From JAVDCA01 sp035293985 (GTDB taxonomy: Bacteria; Pseudomonadota; Alphaproteobacteria; Rhizobiales; Xanthobacteraceae), in assembly GCA_035293985.1 (NCBI GenBank), contig DATGLS010000018.1, positions 62,001 through 126,000 of the forward strand: DNA of 64,000 bases, in the 5' to 3' direction. The notes below the pieces were generated by a model that was not told the origin of the DNA, searched no databases, and was given only the letters and a program-made list of their open reading frames with translations. The position numbers and the translations under genes were made by a program. Below are positions 8,963 to 17,020 of the stretch, piece after piece. Every line of letters starts with the position of its first letter. Positions within the stretch are counted from its first letter, which is position 1.

Positions 8963-9414
8963 CACGCAGCGCGCCGAGCTTGGCCCGGCGCGCTCGAGGC
9001 GGGCAAAGACATCGCTCTCTCGGTTCGCTTTTCCGCTCGAGCTGAAGCTATGGCGGAATATGTGACTTGTGCATACTCAGGCGAAGGGGACGCCCCCGCC
9101 GGCAACGATTTGCGCCCATCGATAAATCCATTGCACCCGATCCCACTGGAAACGGGATGTGCCCTTGACCCGCGAAGCTCGCGATGGTCGTGCCCGCCGA
9201 GGACAGCGCATCAATTGTGCCGCGATGGCCTGAAGTATTGATGAATTTCGCCTGAAGTATCGTTGAATTTTGCAAGTGGGCCAGAGACGAGACGAAAGCT
9301 TGCAGCTATTGGATGCGTCGCCGGTAGCCGCGCAAGCTGCGGCTTGTTGCGTAATTCCATTGGTTGGCTAAAGTCACGCCCGCTGAGGAATCTGACTCTT
9401 ACAGGGAGCTCAAT
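8963..9414. other. Intergenic region, no gene seen
   Basis: About 450 bases between the L,D-transpeptidase and the small secreted protein. Contains the 22-base tandem repeat described separately, and GGGAG at 9403-9407 serving as the ribosome site for the following gene. No credible reading frame otherwise. Confidence 0.4.
9228..9271. repeat. Two-copy 22-base direct tandem repeat
   Basis: GCCTGAAGTATTGATGAATT at 9228 recurs at 9250 as GCCTGAAGTATCGTTGAATT, with a period of 22 bases, close to two helical turns. It is 144 bases ahead of the next start codon. The A/T content is higher than in surrounding DNA. It could be paired binding sites for a regulator, or the edge of a decayed element; the sequence alone does not decide. 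Confidence 0.6.
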
Positions 9415-9765
9415 ATGCGATCATTCCTAGTTGCACTGGCAATGCTGTTCAGTTTCGCCACCGTCGCTTTCGCGGCCGATCCCGTCGGTACCTATGAGGT
9501 CGAAGGCAAGAACCCGAACGGCTCGAAATACGAGGGCAGCGTGACGGTGACGAAGACCGGCGACACTTACCACGTCGTCTGGGACGTGGGCGGCACCAAG
9601 TTCGTTGGCACCGGGATCGGCAATAAGGATTTCATCGCCATCACCTACCGGACCGGCGACAGCACCGGCCTCGCGCTTTACGGCCAGGACGGCGACAACT
9701 GGGCGGGCGTCTGGACCTATGCGGAAGGCACCAAGATGGGCGCCGAGGCCTGGAAGCGGCAGTAA
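9415..9765 (+). CDS. Small secreted beta-rich protein of unknown function
   Basis: 116 residues from the ATG at 9415 (AGGGAG eight bases upstream). Residues 1-21 are a clean Sec signal peptide ending AFAAD. The mature part is predicted almost wholly beta strand with regularly spaced Gly/Thr/Tyr: GTYEVEGKNPNGSKYEGS, DTYHVVWDVGGTKFVG, then GLALYGQDGDNWAGVWTYA. This pattern suggests a small lipocalin-like or fibronectin-binding-like barrel; similar short proteins occur in Bradyrhizobium-like genomes. No cysteine, lipobox or membrane anchor. Function not recognised. Single gene, convergent with the MBL hydrolase, separated by a strong hairpin. Confidence 0.85.
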   Translation: MRSFLVALAMLFSFATVAFAADPVGTYEVEGKNPNGSKYEGSVTVTKTGDTYHVVWDVGGTKFVGTGIGNKDFIAITYRTGDSTGLALYGQDGDNWAGVWTYAEGTKMGAEAWKRQ

Positions 9766-9806
9766 GCCGATTTCGCGGTACTTCATTCTGCTCCGCAATG
9801 GTGGTC

Positions 9807-9833
9807 GGGCTCGGTGCCGCAAGCGCCGAGCCC
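9807..9833. terminator. Bidirectional hairpin between convergent genes
   Basis: GGGCTCGGTGC and GCGCCGAGCCC form an 11-base near-perfect stem with a five-base loop (CGCAA). It lies 42 bases after the secreted-protein stop and 11 bases after the MBL gene stop on the other strand. There is no T run on either side, so termination would not be of the classical intrinsic type. Confidence 0.5.
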
Positions 9834-9843
9834 GGCGTCCGCA

Positions 9844-10815
9844 TCAGAACTGCATCAAGTCCTTGGCGACGACGACCTCGCCGGAGAAATGCTTCTTCGC
9901 CTCGTCGACGAAGCGGTGATAATCGTCGTTCGGATCGGTCGACGGCGATAGATGCGTCATTACGATCGTCTTGACGCCGGCCTTCGCGGCCAGCTCGGCG
10001 ACGTATTGCGGAGAGACGTGCTCCTCCTGCATATGCCGGATCCAGCCCTTCTGCTCCGCCTCGGTCTTGGCGCGCCAGGCGTCGCTCTTCTTGAACAGCG
10101 CCAGGACGTCGTCGATGACGGTCACCTCGGTCACGAGCACGTCGGCGCCTTTGGCGAGCGCCTCGACCGCCGCGGACGGGCCGGTGTCGCCGGTGAACAG
10201 GAAGACCCGTCCCGGCGTCTCGATCCGATAAGAGAATGACTTGTACTTCCCGTAGGGCGGCGTGTCGGGCTCGAAATGGAAATGCGTGTTCTCGACTGCC
10301 GTCACCACGATGTTCGCGTCCCGGTAGATCACGCCGGCGGAGACATCGTGACCGCGGAACGTCGCCTCCATCGGCCGCCGCTTGCCCTCTGCCCAGCGGA
10401 TTTCCGCATTGGGTGTGAGATAGGCGAGCGCCCCCTTCACCAGCGCCTCGACCCCGCCGCCGTAGATGTCGGTCGGCTCGGCGCGTTGATATTCCCATTG
10501 GCTCACCAGCAGCGTCGCGAGGCCCGCCGTATGGTCGCTGTGCGCATGGGTGATGAAGATCTTGCCGACCTTGCGAAAGTCGTATCCCGTCTGCACGATC
10601 CGGCGGGTGACGCCGCCGCCCGCATCGATGAGATAGAGCGCGCCATTGACGACCAGGAGATTGGCCGATTGGGCCCGATCGGCGGTCGGCAAGGGCCCGC
10701 CGCGCGTGCCGAGCGTGATCAGCTTGGCGTCCGATGTCGGCGGTTGCGTCGCCGCGCGATCCATCGATGCGAGGCAAAGTGAGGCCGTCGCCAGCAATAG
10801 TGGGATGATCTTCAT
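9844..10815 (-). CDS. Periplasmic MBL-fold metallo-hydrolase
   Basis: 323 residues. Start at the ATG at 10815, with GGAGGG a few bases upstream; a longer frame to 10869 lacks a better site. Residues 1-24 are a signal peptide. The metallo-beta-lactamase fold is shown by THAHSDHTAGL (HxHxDH, two-zinc ligands), GDTGPS, and a C-terminal TTIVMTHLSPS His. The insertions (VENTHFHFEPD, PYGKYKSFSYRIETPG) are like those of ribonuclease Z/arylsulfatase-type MBL enzymes, not antibiotic beta-lactamases. Likely hydrolyses a phosphodiester, sulfate or thioester in the periplasm; substrate unknown. Divergent from the PLP enzyme at 10920, with a palindrome in the shared gap. Confidence 0.9.
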   Translation of the reverse strand: MKIIPLLLATASLCLASMDRAATQPPTSDAKLITLGTRGGPLPTADRAQSANLLVVNGALYLIDAGGGVTRRIVQTGYDFRKVGKIFITHAHSDHTAGLATLLVSQWEYQRAEPTDIYGGGVEALVKGALAYLTPNAEIRWAEGKRRPMEATFRGHDVSAGVIYRDANIVVTAVENTHFHFEPDTPPYGKYKSFSYRIETPGRVFLFTGDTGPSAAVEALAKGADVLVTEVTVIDDVLALFKKSDAWRAKTEAEQKGWIRHMQEEHVSPQYVAELAAKAGVKTIVMTHLSPSTDPNDDYHRFVDEAKKHFSGEVVVAKDLMQF

Positions 10816-10834
10816 CAGCACCCTCCGGTATGCG

Positions 10835-10851
10835 CAACCCAGCATGGGTTG
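10835..10851. promoter_or_regulatory. Candidate operator in the divergent gap
   Basis: A perfect 7-base inverted repeat, CAACCCA-GCA-TGGGTTG, sits 20 bases upstream of the MBL start and 69 bases upstream of the PLP enzyme start. Its place in a 104-base divergent gap fits a shared operator, but no regulator gene is adjacent. Confidence 0.4.
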
Positions 10852-10919
10852 GTCGCGATCGTGAGGCAAGTAGGCGCGTGAGCACGCGTGGGCCGGATTC
10901 TTGTGCTAGGTCTGCGCCG

Positions 10920-11945
10920 ATGAATATCTTCGCCCTGATCGACAAGCACCCGCGCGCCACCCTGCAGTCCGCCCCGACCCCGCTCGAGCATCTCGCGCGG
11001 CTGTCGCGCCAGCTCGACGTCGAGGTGCTCGTCAAGCGCGACGATCTCACCGGGCTCGGCTTCGGCGGCAACAAGATCCGGCAGCTCGAGTTCTATTTCG
11101 GCGCCGCGCTCGCCCAGGGTGCCGATACGGTGCTGATCACCGGCGCCGTGCAATCGAACTACATGCGCGCGGCCGCGGCCGCGGCCGCGAAGCTCGGGCT
11201 CGACGCGGTTCTCCAGCTGGAGGAGCGCGTGCCGGGCATGGGCCGCACGTATTACACATCGGGCAACGTCCTGCTCGATGACCTGCTCGGCGCCCGCCGC
11301 CTGTCGTTTCCCGAGGGCGAGAACGAGCCGGCCGCCGACCAGGCGCTGCGCGACGAGGCCGAGCGGCTGCGCGCCGCCGGCAAGCGGCCCTACGTCATTC
11401 CGCTCGGCATCGACAACCCGCCGCTCGGCGCCCTCGGCTATATGCTCGCCGCCAAGGAGATCGTCGAGCAGGCGGCCCAGCAGGGCATCGCGTTCGACAG
11501 CGTCGTCGTCGCCTCCGGCAGCTCGCTGACGCATACGGGCCTGCTGTGCGGGCTGCGGGCGATGAACTGCCGCGTACCGGTGCACGGCGCTTGCGTGCGC
11601 CGCCCGGCGGATGCGCAGCGCGATCGCGTCACGGCGGTCGCGGCGAGCCTCGCGCGGCTGCTCGGCTGCCCACCGCTCCTCGGCAACGACGACGTCGTGA
11701 CCTGGGACATGGCGCTCGCGCCGGGCTACGGACGCCTCGGGCCGCCCGCGCGCGAGGCGCTCGAGCTGATGGCGCGCACCGAGGGCCTGTTCGTCGATCC
11801 GGTCTATACGGCGAAGAGCCTCGCCGTGCTCGTCGCGCTGGTGCGCAACGGCACCATCGCGCGCGGCGAGCGTGTCCTCTTCATCCACACCGGCGGCCTG
11901 CCGGCATTGTTCGGGTATGAGGCTGAGCTGAGCGTCTCTGCGTAG
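10920..11945 (+). CDS. ACC deaminase/D-cysteine desulfhydrase family PLP enzyme
   Basis: 341 residues, normal for this fold-type II PLP family. The PLP lysine is Lys52 in GFGGNKIRQLEF; the phosphate loop is GAVQSNYMR and GSSLTHTGLLCG; FVDPVYTAKSLA and LFIHTGGLPALFGY close the active site. It breaks C-N or C-S bonds in a small amino acid, giving ammonia plus an oxoacid (1-aminocyclopropane-1-carboxylate gives 2-oxobutanoate; D-cysteine gives pyruvate and sulfide). The two activities are not separable by eye, but true ACC deaminases have distinctive residues around the PLP that I cannot confirm. Starts at the ATG at 10920. Its TAG stop lies inside the GTAGCCC edge of a repeat. Confidence 0.88.
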   Translation: MNIFALIDKHPRATLQSAPTPLEHLARLSRQLDVEVLVKRDDLTGLGFGGNKIRQLEFYFGAALAQGADTVLITGAVQSNYMRAAAAAAAKLGLDAVLQLEERVPGMGRTYYTSGNVLLDDLLGARRLSFPEGENEPAADQALRDEAERLRAAGKRPYVIPLGIDNPPLGALGYMLAAKEIVEQAAQQGIAFDSVVVASGSSLTHTGLLCGLRAMNCRVPVHGACVRRPADAQRDRVTAVAASLARLLGCPPLLGNDDVVTWDMALAPGYGRLGPPAREALELMARTEGLFVDPVYTAKSLAVLVALVRNGTIARGERVLFIHTGGLPALFGYEAELSVSA

Positions 11946-12027
11946 CCCGGAGGAGGGAAGCGTAACCCGGGGCCGCCCTATCCGCGGAGACGCTTTCCCC
12001 GCATTCGCTTCGCTCCATGCGGGCTAC
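11942..12027. repeat. Dispersed intergenic inverted repeat, family A (copy 2)
   Basis: Begins GTAGCCCGGAGGAGGGAAGC and ends GCTCCATGCGGGCTAC, so the ends are inverted copies of each other (GTAGCCCG / CGGGCTAC). It fills the 96-base convergent gap between the PLP enzyme and the second Bug gene, and its first TAG is the stop codon of the PLP enzyme. Related to the elements at 3884 and 24388. Confidence 0.75.
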
Positions 12028-12041
12028 AAATCCATCCGCAT

Positions 12042-13037
12042 CTACTTCAACCGCACCCCCGCCATGTCGACGATCTTGGCGTAGATCGGCATGTCGTGGC
12101 GGATGGATGCGATCGCCTCCTGCTGCGTCGTGCCGACCGAATCGATGCCGAGCGCGGCGAACCGCTTGATCACATCCGGGTCGTGCGCGATCACCTCGAG
12201 TGCGTCGACCAGGCGCGCGACGGCGTCCGGCGGAAAGTCGCCCGCCACCGCGTAGCCGTTCCAGGCGACGTATTCGAAGCCCGGCACCGTCTCGGCGACG
12301 GTCGGCACGTCGGGCAGCTGCGGCAGGCGCTGCTTGGTCGAGACCGCGAGCGCCTTAACGGCTCCGCTCTGCACCGGCCCGATCACGTCCGACGAATTGC
12401 CGAAATGCGCGTCGACCGATTTCGCCAGCACGGCCTGCAGTGCCTGCTGGCCGCCGCGGAACGGCACATGCACCATGTCGAGGTGCTCGAGCCCGCCGAG
12501 CCACGCCATCGGCAGATGGTTGTTGGTCGCCGGCCCGCCGCTCGAATAAGAGATCTTGCCCGGATGGGCGCGCGCGTAGTCGATGAACTCGCGCAAGGTC
12601 GAGTACGGCGCGTCCCTGGCGGTGACCAGCACCATGCCGTTCGTCCCGGTGATGCTGATCGGCACGAGGTCCTTGAGCGGCACGTAGTCGACCTTCTGGG
12701 CGAGCGGCAGCACGGTGAACAACGTGCTGCCCACGAACAGGATGGTGGTGCCGTCATGCGGTGAGTGCAGCGCGTAGTCGATGCCGATGGCGCCGCCGGC
12801 GCCGGACCGGTTCTCGATGAAGAAGGTCTGCCCGAGCATTTTGCTCAGGCGGTCGGCGGTGAGGCGCGCCATCGTGTCGGTGACGCCGCCGGGCGCATAG
12901 GGCACCACCACTTTCACGGTCCGGGTCGGCCAAGTCGGCGTTGATGTCTGTGTGGATGTCTGCGCGCGGCACGTCGACGTGGCGGCGGCCAGCAACAGGC
13001 ACCCAACGATTGCAGTCATTGATCGTCGCAGCAGCAC
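12042..13037 (-). CDS. Bug/TctC-family periplasmic binding protein (2 of 5)
   Basis: 331 residues with a 25-residue signal peptide (VGCLLLAAATSTCRAQ; a Cys before the cut suggests either a Sec signal or a lipoprotein). Ligand-loop signatures: VVVPYAPGGVTDTMAR, IENRSGAGGAIGIDYAL, HPGKISYSSGGPATNNH, HVPFRGGQQALQAVLA, and DVPTVAETVPGF. Binds a small carboxylic acid in the periplasm; ligand unknown. No membrane transporter genes adjoin it. Its upstream neighbour, 82 bases away and divergent, is the three-domain RidA-like gene, which hints that the two act on the same nitrogenous acid (inference). Confidence 0.93.
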   Translation of the reverse strand: MLLRRSMTAIVGCLLLAAATSTCRAQTSTQTSTPTWPTRTVKVVVPYAPGGVTDTMARLTADRLSKMLGQTFFIENRSGAGGAIGIDYALHSPHDGTTILFVGSTLFTVLPLAQKVDYVPLKDLVPISITGTNGMVLVTARDAPYSTLREFIDYARAHPGKISYSSGGPATNNHLPMAWLGGLEHLDMVHVPFRGGQQALQAVLAKSVDAHFGNSSDVIGPVQSGAVKALAVSTKQRLPQLPDVPTVAETVPGFEYVAWNGYAVAGDFPPDAVARLVDALEVIAHDPDVIKRFAALGIDSVGTTQQEAIASIRHDMPIYAKIVDMAGVRLK

Positions 13038-13119
13038 CGCATTCCCCTCCCGGCACGCAGCCTTTATGGTCGACGGCAGATCCAGCCATCATGCATGCAT
13101 CGGTTGACGGCGACATTCA

Positions 13120-14388
13120 ATGACGGCACGCACCACGCAGGCCCTTCTTCCCGTCAAGCTGCCGCGACTTGGCGCCACACTCGCGCGCGGCGTCCGCGCC
13201 GGACGCTGGGTATTCGCCACCGGCCTCAATGGCGCGGTGCCGGGCGTCGGCCTGCCGCCGGGCGTCACCGGCGGCCGCAACCCGCTCGCCGGCGAGCCGC
13301 CCTGCAAGCGCGAGGCACGCGCCCTGTTCGCCAATGCGCGCGAGGTGCTCGCCGCGGCGGGACTCGGCTTCGCCGATTGCGTGCGCATCGACCAGTATTA
13401 TGTCGGCGCGCACGCGGTCGATCCCTACCACGAGGTCCGGCGCGAGGTCTTTGCCGGCCGCATCCCGCCTTCCACCTCGAACCTGCACCGCGCCATGCCG
13501 TATCCGGGACAGACGCAGGAAGTGCAGCTCATGGCCGCGGTGCCATCTGGCGACTTTCGCGCCCAACACCTCAAGATCGACACCAGCTGGTCGATCCACG
13601 CGAGCTCGGGCTACAGCCCGGCACTCGCCGCCGGCGAGTTCCTGTTCGTGCCGGGCCAGACCGCGGAAGCGCGCGACACCGCGCAAGGCCCGCTCGATCC
13701 GGTGGCGCGCATGCCGCACGGCCATCTGTGGAAAGGCACGCCGATCAAGCTCGAGACGCGGTTCATTGTCGAGCACAAGCTCGCGCCCTCGCTCGCGGCC
13801 GCGGGCGCGAGCCTCGCCGACGTCGTCAAGGCGCAGGTCTACATGCGTGATCGTGCCGACGTTGCGGCATTCAACGAGGTTTGGCGGGCGCATTTCGCGG
13901 TCACGCCGGCGACGACCATCATCCCGACCGCGACGCCCGGCTTCATCGTCGCCGACGGCCGCATCGAGATCAATACGATCAGCGTCCGTGGGGCGGCCGC
14001 GCAGCCGATCGTCGAGGACGGAGCGACGGTCGCGGTACGCGCCGGCGACTTGCTGTTTCTGTCGGGGCTCACCGCCAGCGACGCGGACGGGCTGCTCGCC
14101 GAGGTCGGCGCCGATCCCCGGGCGCCGTTCACGGCGATCGCCGTCAAGGACGAGGTGCGCGCCATCGCGGCGCGCGCGCAGGCGCTCTGCCGCAAAGCCG
14201 GCGCCGATCTCGCCGACATGGTGCGACTGCAGCTCTTCCTGACCGACCTCGCGGAATTGCCGGCCGCGATCGAGGCATGGTCGAGCGCGCTCGACGGCCT
14301 GCCGCTGCCGCTGTCTGCGATCGAGGTCGACTGGCTCGCAGTACCTGGCGCCCGCATTCTGGCCGACATCTGGGTGCACGCGCCGTAG
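13120..14388 (+). CDS. Triple RidA (YjgF/YER057c)-domain protein
   Basis: 422 residues, against about 130 for ordinary RidA. Three successive RidA-like units are visible: about 10-145 (VRAGRWVFATGLNGAV, ADCVRIDQYYVGA), 155-285 (AGEFLFVPGQTA, LADVVKAQVYMRD, IIPTATPGF, IEINTISV), and 300-420 (AGDLLFLSGLTA, LADMVRLQLFLTD, GARILADIWVHAP). RidA enzymes hydrolyse reactive enamines/imines released by PLP enzymes, using an Arg (R105 in the classical protein). I do not see a clear equivalent Arg in each unit, so at least one is probably structural. A PLP enzyme that could release such imines is encoded 1.2 kb away. Confidence 0.85.
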   Translation: MTARTTQALLPVKLPRLGATLARGVRAGRWVFATGLNGAVPGVGLPPGVTGGRNPLAGEPPCKREARALFANAREVLAAAGLGFADCVRIDQYYVGAHAVDPYHEVRREVFAGRIPPSTSNLHRAMPYPGQTQEVQLMAAVPSGDFRAQHLKIDTSWSIHASSGYSPALAAGEFLFVPGQTAEARDTAQGPLDPVARMPHGHLWKGTPIKLETRFIVEHKLAPSLAAAGASLADVVKAQVYMRDRADVAAFNEVWRAHFAVTPATTIIPTATPGFIVADGRIEINTISVRGAAAQPIVEDGATVAVRAGDLLFLSGLTASDADGLLAEVGADPRAPFTAIAVKDEVRAIAARAQALCRKAGADLADMVRLQLFLTDLAELPAAIEAWSSALDGLPLPLSAIEVDWLAVPGARILADIWVHAP

Positions 14389-14862
14389 CGTCGTGGACCG
14401 GATCGAGCGCAAGCAAGCCGCGGCTCGGGCGCGCGGGGTCGCCGCCCGTCAGTGACCACAGCGTGCCAGGCAGGCGCTCTATTCCTGCTCGCAGTCCCTG
14501 GAGCTGTTGCGGCGAGCTTCGTTCATACAGTCCCTCCTGTCCGCCCCGCACAAATCCCGCTCATCGGCCGAGCAGCGCACGCGCTGGAGCGGGCTCTTTT
14601 GCGGGCCTGCCGGACGGGCGATCAATGAGACCGGCGAGAGCGATCTGCCAAGGCGCGATCGCCGTGCAATGCATCTGTACCTCCTGGCGGACGCCTGGCG
14701 ATGACGCAGCCGAGCTCCGAGCGCTGCTCCATATTGGCGATCGGTGGCGAGGCAAGCTATCACCAATGCCGCGGTGCTGGTCGGAGAAGTTTGCAGCTAT
14801 TGGTGGATGACCGCACGAACGTCGCATCTGTTGTCGGCGCTGAGCCCGCCCGGAGGCCTCCC
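14389..14862. other. Intergenic region, no gene seen
   Basis: About 470 bases between the RidA-like gene and pyrC. Short frames exist but none looks coding. A CGGAGG ribosome site for pyrC is at 14851-14856. Confidence 0.4.
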
Positions 14863-15954
14863 ATGAGCATCGATCGCCTGTTCGACACTGCGGCCGGCAG
14901 GCGGCCCAAGCCCGACCGCATCACCATCCGCCGCCCGGACGACTGGCACGTCCACCTGCGCGACGGCGCCATGCTCAAGAGCGTGCTGCCGTTCACTGCG
15001 GCGCAGTTCGCGCGCGGCATCATCATGCCCAACCTGGTGCCGCCGGTGACGACCGCCGCGATGGCGGCGGCCTATCGCCAGCGCATCAAAGCGGCCCTGC
15101 CGCCGGACAGCGACTTCACGCCGCTGATGACCTGCTACCTCACCGATACGACGTCACCGGACGACATCGAGCGCGGTTATGCCGAGGGCATCTGGGTCGC
15201 CGCCAAGCTCTATCCGGCGGGCGCCACCACTCACTCGGCGCACGGCGTCACCAGCATCGCGGGCCTCGCGCCGGTGCTCGCGCGCATGGAGCGCATCGGG
15301 ATGAAGCTCTTGGTGCACGGCGAGGTGACCGATCCTGCCGTCGACATCTTCGACCGCGAGGCGGTGTTCATGGAGACCGAGCTCGTGCCGCTCCTTGCGC
15401 GCCACCCGGGCCTCAAGGTCGTGGTCGAGCACGCCACGACGGCCGAGACGCTCGACATCGTGCGCGCGCACGCGGCGCGCGCCGCCGCCACCATCACGCC
15501 GCACCACCTCATCATCAACCGCACCTCGATCTTCCAGGGCGGCCTGCGCCCGCATCTCTACTGCCTCCCGGTGGCGAAGCGCGAGAGGCATCGCCTGGCG
15601 CTGCGGCGCGCCGCGACGGCGGGCGAGGCCTGCTTCTTCATCGGCACCGATACGGCACCGCACCCGCGCCGCAACAAGGAGCGAGACTGCTGCGCGGCCG
15701 GCGCCTTCGTGGGGGCTGGCGCCCTGCAATCCTACGTGCAGGTGTTCGACGAGGAGGGCGCGCTCGATCGCTTCGAGGCTTTCGCCTCGATCAACGGCGC
15801 GCGCTTCTACGGCCTCGCGCCGAACGCGGGCACCATCACGCTGGTGCGTCGCCCTGCGAGCCTGCCTGCTGCCGTGCCCGTCGATGACGACGAGGTCGTC
15901 ATCTTCCGCGGCGGCACGGAGCTGCCGTGGTCGATCGAGGATGTGCGGCCGTGA
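14863..15954 (+). CDS. pyrC: Dihydroorotase, class II (PyrC)
   Basis: 363 residues; E. coli PyrC is 348. Interconverts N-carbamoyl-aspartate and dihydroorotate in pyrimidine synthesis, cytoplasmic, binuclear zinc. Ligands visible: His29 and His31 in DDWHVHLRD, the carboxylated Lys115 in AAKLYPAGATTHSAHGVT, the His of LLVHGEVTD, the His of VVVEHATT, and the Asp of GTDTAPH. That LYPAGATTHSAHGVT block is diagnostic of the class II (E. coli-like) enzyme. Start is the ATG at 14863, seven bases after CGGAGG. Stands alone, not in a pyrimidine operon. Confidence 0.96.
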   Translation: MSIDRLFDTAAGRRPKPDRITIRRPDDWHVHLRDGAMLKSVLPFTAAQFARGIIMPNLVPPVTTAAMAAAYRQRIKAALPPDSDFTPLMTCYLTDTTSPDDIERGYAEGIWVAAKLYPAGATTHSAHGVTSIAGLAPVLARMERIGMKLLVHGEVTDPAVDIFDREAVFMETELVPLLARHPGLKVVVEHATTAETLDIVRAHAARAAATITPHHLIINRTSIFQGGLRPHLYCLPVAKRERHRLALRRAATAGEACFFIGTDTAPHPRRNKERDCCAAGAFVGAGALQSYVQVFDEEGALDRFEAFASINGARFYGLAPNAGTITLVRRPASLPAAVPVDDDEVVIFRGGTELPWSIEDVRP

Positions 15955-15977
15955 GCCCTTGCACTGACGCTAGCGCG

Positions 15978-16107
15978 CGCTCTCCCGCTTTTTAGGCCAC
16001 TCTTAGAGAGAGGGTCCGGGTGAGGGGTTCGCTCCCCTCCACGAACTCGGAACAAGCGGCGCCCTCACCCCAACCCTCTCCCCGCTGAAGAAGCCCGGAG
16101 AGGGAGC
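15978..16107. repeat. Intergenic inverted repeat, CCTCACCC/GGGTGAGG family
   Basis: Two arms, GAGAGGGTCCGGGTGAGGGG near 16007-16026 and CCCTCACCCCAACCCTCTCC near 16062-16081, are near-complementary across a 35-base loop; GGGGTTCGCTCCCC adds a smaller hairpin in the loop. It occupies most of the convergent gap between pyrC and the aldolase gene, a position suited to blocking read-through from both sides. This motif family is widespread in Bradyrhizobium-like genomes. Confidence 0.65.
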
Positions 16108-16130
16108 GCAGGCATCGCGCCGTGTCGATC

Positions 16131-16922
16131 TCAGCGCCCCGCCTTCGCCAAATACGCCTTTGCCCCGGCGCCGAGGATGCGCGGCAGGTGGTTGTAGACG
16201 TAGCGGCACCCGCTGCCGATCACCTTCTCCAGCGCCTCCGTCGTTGCCGGCATGCCGGGCGCCTTGCCGGCGGCACGGATCGCGGCGAGGGTGCGCTCGA
16301 TCGCCTGCGCGACCGGCGGAGCCCCGGGCGCGCCCGGGTGGCCCATCGACTGCGACAGATCGGACGGCCCGATGAAGAACACGTCGATGTCGTCGACCTC
16401 GAGGATCTCGTCGATGTTGCCGACCGCCTCCTGGTCCTCGATCTGCACGCACACCAGCGATTGCGCATTGGCCTGCGCGGCGAAATCCGGCATGCGCGCG
16501 CCGAGGCCCCAGCGGTCGGGCCGCGTGCCGGCGGCGAGGCCGCGTCCGGCACCCGGCCCGAACTTGACGGCAGCCACCGCGCGCTCGGCATCCGCCCGCG
16601 TATTGATGTGCGGGATCTGCACGCCCGAGACGCCGCGGTCGAGCACCGACTGGATGTCCGCCGCAGCGTTGGAGCGGGGGCGCGCGATCGCGGCGATCCC
16701 GGACGCGTCCGCCGCCGTCGCCATCAGCTCGACGTCGGCCGGGCCGATCGAGCCGTGCTCGCAGTCGATCAGCACCCAGTCGAAGCCCGCATAGGCCAGC
16801 ATCTCGACGAGCTGCGGCGAGGGAAACATCAGCGAGACGCCGAGCGCGACCTCGCCGCGATGGATCTTGTCCTTGATCGAAGCCTGCATGTGGTTCATCC
16901 AGCCGAAGAACTTGAATTTCAT
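16131..16922 (-). CDS. HpcH/HpaI-family class II aldolase
   Basis: 263 residues. Divalent-metal pyruvate aldolase of the HpaI type: DCEHGS carries the catalytic His, QIEDQEAV the metal-binding Glu, and FFIGPSDLSQSMG the metal-binding Asp with the phosphate/pyruvate loop; PRSNAAADIQSVLDRGVSGVQIPHI is conserved. Reversibly cleaves a 2-oxo-4-hydroxy acid (such as 4-hydroxy-2-oxoheptanedioate) to pyruvate and an aldehyde. The ATG at 16922 is used; a GTG at 16943 and an internal ATG near 16892 are alternatives, none with a clear ribosome site. Divergent from a Bug binding protein, so it may act on the acid that protein imports (inference). Confidence 0.88.
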   Translation of the reverse strand: MKFKFFGWMNHMQASIKDKIHRGEVALGVSLMFPSPQLVEMLAYAGFDWVLIDCEHGSIGPADVELMATAADASGIAAIARPRSNAAADIQSVLDRGVSGVQIPHINTRADAERAVAAVKFGPGAGRGLAAGTRPDRWGLGARMPDFAAQANAQSLVCVQIEDQEAVGNIDEILEVDDIDVFFIGPSDLSQSMGHPGAPGAPPVAQAIERTLAAIRAAGKAPGMPATTEALEKVIGSGCRYVYNHLPRILGAGAKAYLAKAGR

Positions 16923-17020
16923 TGCGCTGGTATCGCAAAGCACGCGGGAGTCAACGGCTTGCGCACGGGTGGCGAAGCGCGCAGGTTCGATCGATCGAAG
17001 CCGACCTTGTGAGGACGCCG

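Noticed and set aside
9844..10815. Class B beta-lactamase
   Set aside because: The HxHxDH motif is shared by all MBL enzymes; the long inserts and layout fit ribonuclease Z or arylsulfatase types, not antibiotic hydrolases.
14507..14704. 65-codon open frame as a small gene
   Set aside because: No ribosome site, poor codon bias, and no similarity to known small proteins.
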